A stretch of DNA of 64,000 nt. It comes from Corbicula japonica. Its lineage: Eukaryota > Mollusca > Bivalvia > Venerida > Cyrenidae. The position numbers were made by a program, and so were the translations under genes. Of the stretch, positions 61,310 through 64,000 are shown in pieces (positions within the stretch are counted from its first letter, which is position 1; the number at the start of each line of letters is the position of its first letter). A model generated the notes under the pieces. It was not told the DNA's origin, searched no databases, and saw only the letters and a program-made list of their open reading frames with translations. The stretch covers positions 940,001 through 1,004,000 of the forward strand of contig JAZAYU010000035.1 in assembly GCA_038501625.1 (NCBI GenBank), in the 5' to 3' direction.

Positions 61310-63430
61310 TGATATGCTTAAAGTGATTAGGAAAGCAAGGAGAAACTTACAATCGCGAATTAACCATGTCTTAAGAATTTCTTGGCGATAAGTTTTAGAA
61401 ACATAATTCGTGTCAGATAGTCATTAACCTTCGAAACTGAGAGGTAAATACACTTGTTTGTTTAAAATGAGTCTTGCCTGGATATAACTAATAGAAGAAA
61501 ACTTAACACTTAAAATGAAAACAAAAACAACAAACATACATTTACAGATAAGACTTTTTTTTACCTTTAAGTAAAATTTCTTTTATAATTTTGTATTATT
61601 CATCATTATTCAATATGATTAGACAAAAATTATGTAATAAAGTAAACGTCATATTTAAAGAAGTAAAATAACATAATGATCTTAAATGTATTTTTCACAA
61701 AGATCTAAAAACTTATCTTTTAGATAGGATTTGATTCTACGGCCTAGATAAAAGTCGTCGAAAGTGACGATAAAATATTGGACAGTAATTCGAGTATATA
61801 ATTGTTGTATGTTTTTTTTTGAAAAATCACATTTACCTATGTTAACGTTATATTTAGCACGTACACATTCTCAATTTACCTCTGTTTATTGTAATCGAAC
61901 ATTGACCTATCATACTTGCATTTGACCATAGTCACAAAACAATCCACTTGTAAATCGATGGGAATGAATAGAGGCCCGCTTTGCCCGATAAGCGTATTGG
62001 GTAAAATTGTTTCAGCATAAAAATATCGAAAGACTTTTAGTTCGAATCCTGATTAAATCAATATTGTTTTAAATCGTCATTCTTTTAAAACTCGACAGAC
62101 ACAACCAGTGAACACGGCCAGTTGATTGAATTGTAATGTGAACTTATTGTGTTGTTCTTCTGCTCAAATTCTATCAGTTAGATATTGACCCAAAAAGCGA
62201 CCTCCGTCAACATCTGTTGCACTGCAGCACTTCAAAAGTCGCCGATCACAGTTTATGTCATGCGACTACTGTTAGAACTGCTGCGCCAATCAGTTCAACT
62301 TTCAAATAAGGTTAGCTTTTTGTGCACTTGTGCACATGTAGAAATAAAGGCGTGGCTTAAACTAAAGCAAGCTGAATGCGTAATTTACTATGAACAGCGT
62401 TCTGTCAATTAAACTTTCCTGCTACTTCACAAAGGAAATATCAGTCGCCGCGATAAGCGATTGATGTTTTGTTTGCAAGTCAAAATCTAATTGAAAATTG
62501 TATTAAATAATGATAATGTTATGCAATTAAAACTATTTTGTAGAATGTACAGTGTCACACTCTTTAAAATGTATCGTTAAACCAGATGTAGTAAAACGAA
62601 TTCCAAAAAGTTCTGGCCTTAAAAAAATGCCTAAAAAGAATAAAAACGTAAGCATTTGTTTAGATTCGAACCGGGGACATTCAGATCGGCAGTACGATAT
62701 CGATATGTATACCACTTCACCACACTTCATAGGCGCGGAACGTCGACAAATAGATCGATCCATGTATATACATCTGACGGTTATCTACTCGTGTTTATCC
62801 TATGACTTCACTAAAATTCAAAGGACCCAATCATGCACATCTAACGGGGAAATGCACAAACTTTGAAGAAGTTTTTCACAGAATGTTGGATTAATTTTAA
62901 AATAATTGATAAAAAAACAAAACTAAAAAACACAACACAAACATAAGAAATATTCTAAAGAATTATTTGAACACAGCTGGAGAACGCTAAAGAATTTTGT
63001 CAAAATACTTTTATTTTGATAAATAACACTAATAACAGGTAACACTAACCTCTCAAACTAACAAAATAACTATCGGAAAATCTCATTGCTTAAAAAACGG
63101 AACTTAATGTCGTTGACAATATAAATGCACTTGTTAACAATTATGATACTATTTTCTACTCCAGATTTAGTACTTCTCAAATTATTTAAAAAAGGTCTAC
63201 GTGCAAATGACATGTTTTGCTTTTACTTTAACAATATGTTTCAATAATGCTAACCCTGACCCTTATTGACGAAAATTCAAAACTTTTTTATAAAATAGGT
63301 AAACTTTCTTGTTGTGTAATGAAAATTATGTTATATCTAGATAAAATTTACAATTGACTCGAGAACCTTCAGACCTTATCAAGCATCAAACCATAAAAAA
63401 ACCCTCAGAGATAAGGACAGCTTGGACAGC
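61310..63430. other. Gene-free stretch between paralogues B and C
   Basis: AT-rich sequence with no recognised gene. Two tRNA-like pieces are present: a B box AGTTCGAATCCTG at 62040-62052 on the plus strand, and a minus-strand piece at 62668-62735. Confidence 0.5.
62668..62735 (-). other. tRNA-like (SINE-type) sequence
   Basis: The complement reads GGTGAAGTGGTATACATATC (A-box-like) and CCCCGGTTCGAATCTAAAC (a strong B box). The stems are imperfect, so a pseudogene or SINE head is more likely than a working tRNA. Confidence 0.4.
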
Positions 63431-63485
63431 ATGGGCACAAGTTTAGTCATTTGGGTTATTGCAGTTTGTACCAATATCATACAAG
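63431..63485 (+). CDS. Shisa/CYYR-like paralogue C, exon 1 only (runs off window)
   Basis: ATG opens a short hydrophobic frame, MGTSLVIWVIAVCTNIIQ, ending in phase 1 at GTAGGA. The spacing from the preceding gene, the orientation, the phase and the signal-peptide character match exon 1 of paralogues A and B, so this is probably the first exon of a third copy. Confirmation needs the Cys exon beyond 64000. Confidence 0.6.
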
Positions 63486-64000
63486 GTAGGATATGTTTTA
63501 AATTATAAATATTATTATTATTATGTATAAACAACATTATTAATTTTATTTTGAGCGTAAACTTAAACTGTTAAATTCTGAATATTTTAAATAAATACAC
63601 TCAACCAAAGTTCTAATTGGTCATCAAGTGTATAATTATGTTTACAATGTACGCTAGTTTCGTTTCGTCCCTACGTCATGGGAGGTTGTGGAAAGAACTG
63701 TTTTGTCTTGAAATCAATTATCTAATGTCTGTTTAATCTTTATTGATTGTTTTCTTCAATGAATCCAATACCATTTACTTACACCGCAGGGTCAAAATTA
63801 GAACAGTCTTTAATTGAAAGGGAGGTAATTTTAAAATTGGATACTTTGAAAGGGGTTTACTATGCTATTGATTTATCATGTTTTCTGTTTTTCTGTTTTT
63901 CCCACTGATGAGGGGTCCTATTAAAACAAAACAAGAAATAGAGAGCTAATTTCTGTTTGCTTGACCTTTTTATGGAAGAAATGCATTTTTAGCAAAATTA
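63486..64000 (+). other. Start of paralogue C intron 1
   Basis: AT-rich sequence to the window edge with no Cys-type exon seen, as expected since intron 1 is 504 bp in paralogue A and 1001 bp in B. Confidence 0.4.

Overview
The window looks like nuclear DNA from an invertebrate animal, most probably a marine bivalve mollusc. It is AT-rich, with small exons, GT-AG introns of 0.2-3.4 kb and animal-specific families (TFG, a BTB-BACK-PHR protein, Shisa/CYYR-type membrane proteins). It is packed with short non-autonomous transposons, including a microsatellite plus tandem-repeat composite of the 'pearl'/Helitron-like kind known from bivalves. The species cannot be named from sequence alone. No bacterial-type gene, operon, CRISPR array or rRNA was seen.

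Layout. (1) 1-22.0 kb: no protein gene recognised. It holds many copies of a TTAA-flanked MITE (family A), a palindromic MITE carrying CCAAT boxes (family B), a broken CR1-like LINE (12.26-14.66 kb) nested inside another repeat (family C), and an internally deleted mariner (20.88-21.75 kb). (2) 22.3-36.4 kb, minus strand: a complete TFG gene with ten coding exons (474 codons plus stop). All splice phases join, and its introns are loaded with transposons. (3) 36.5-44.2 kb: no gene; a 1.2 kb terminal-inverted-repeat element (37.03-38.25 kb) carries promoter-like palindromes. (4) 44.5-50.2 kb, plus strand: a complete three-exon BTB-BACK-PHR gene of the BTBD3/BTBD6 type (588 aa). (5) 52.2 kb to the end, plus strand: a tandem array of small single-pass membrane proteins. 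Two copies are complete (161 and 178 aa) and a third begins at 63.43 kb and runs off the window. They share a four-exon plan: signal peptide / Cys-rich 82-nt exon / transmembrane / Gln-Pro-Tyr-Gly-rich tail.

The genes do not form one pathway. TFG acts at ER exit sites, BTBD-type proteins are Cul3 ubiquitin-ligase adaptors, and Shisa-like proteins are membrane adaptors whose tails often bind WW-domain proteins. The most notable items are the Shisa-like array with its regular C-x5-C spacing, the tandem duplication of both splice sites around intron 1 of its first gene, and a dispersed palindromic transposon that carries two opposed CCAAT boxes and lies just upstream of the BTBD-like start codon. 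All exon borders were read by eye from splice consensus, reading phase and family similarity; no alignment was run.
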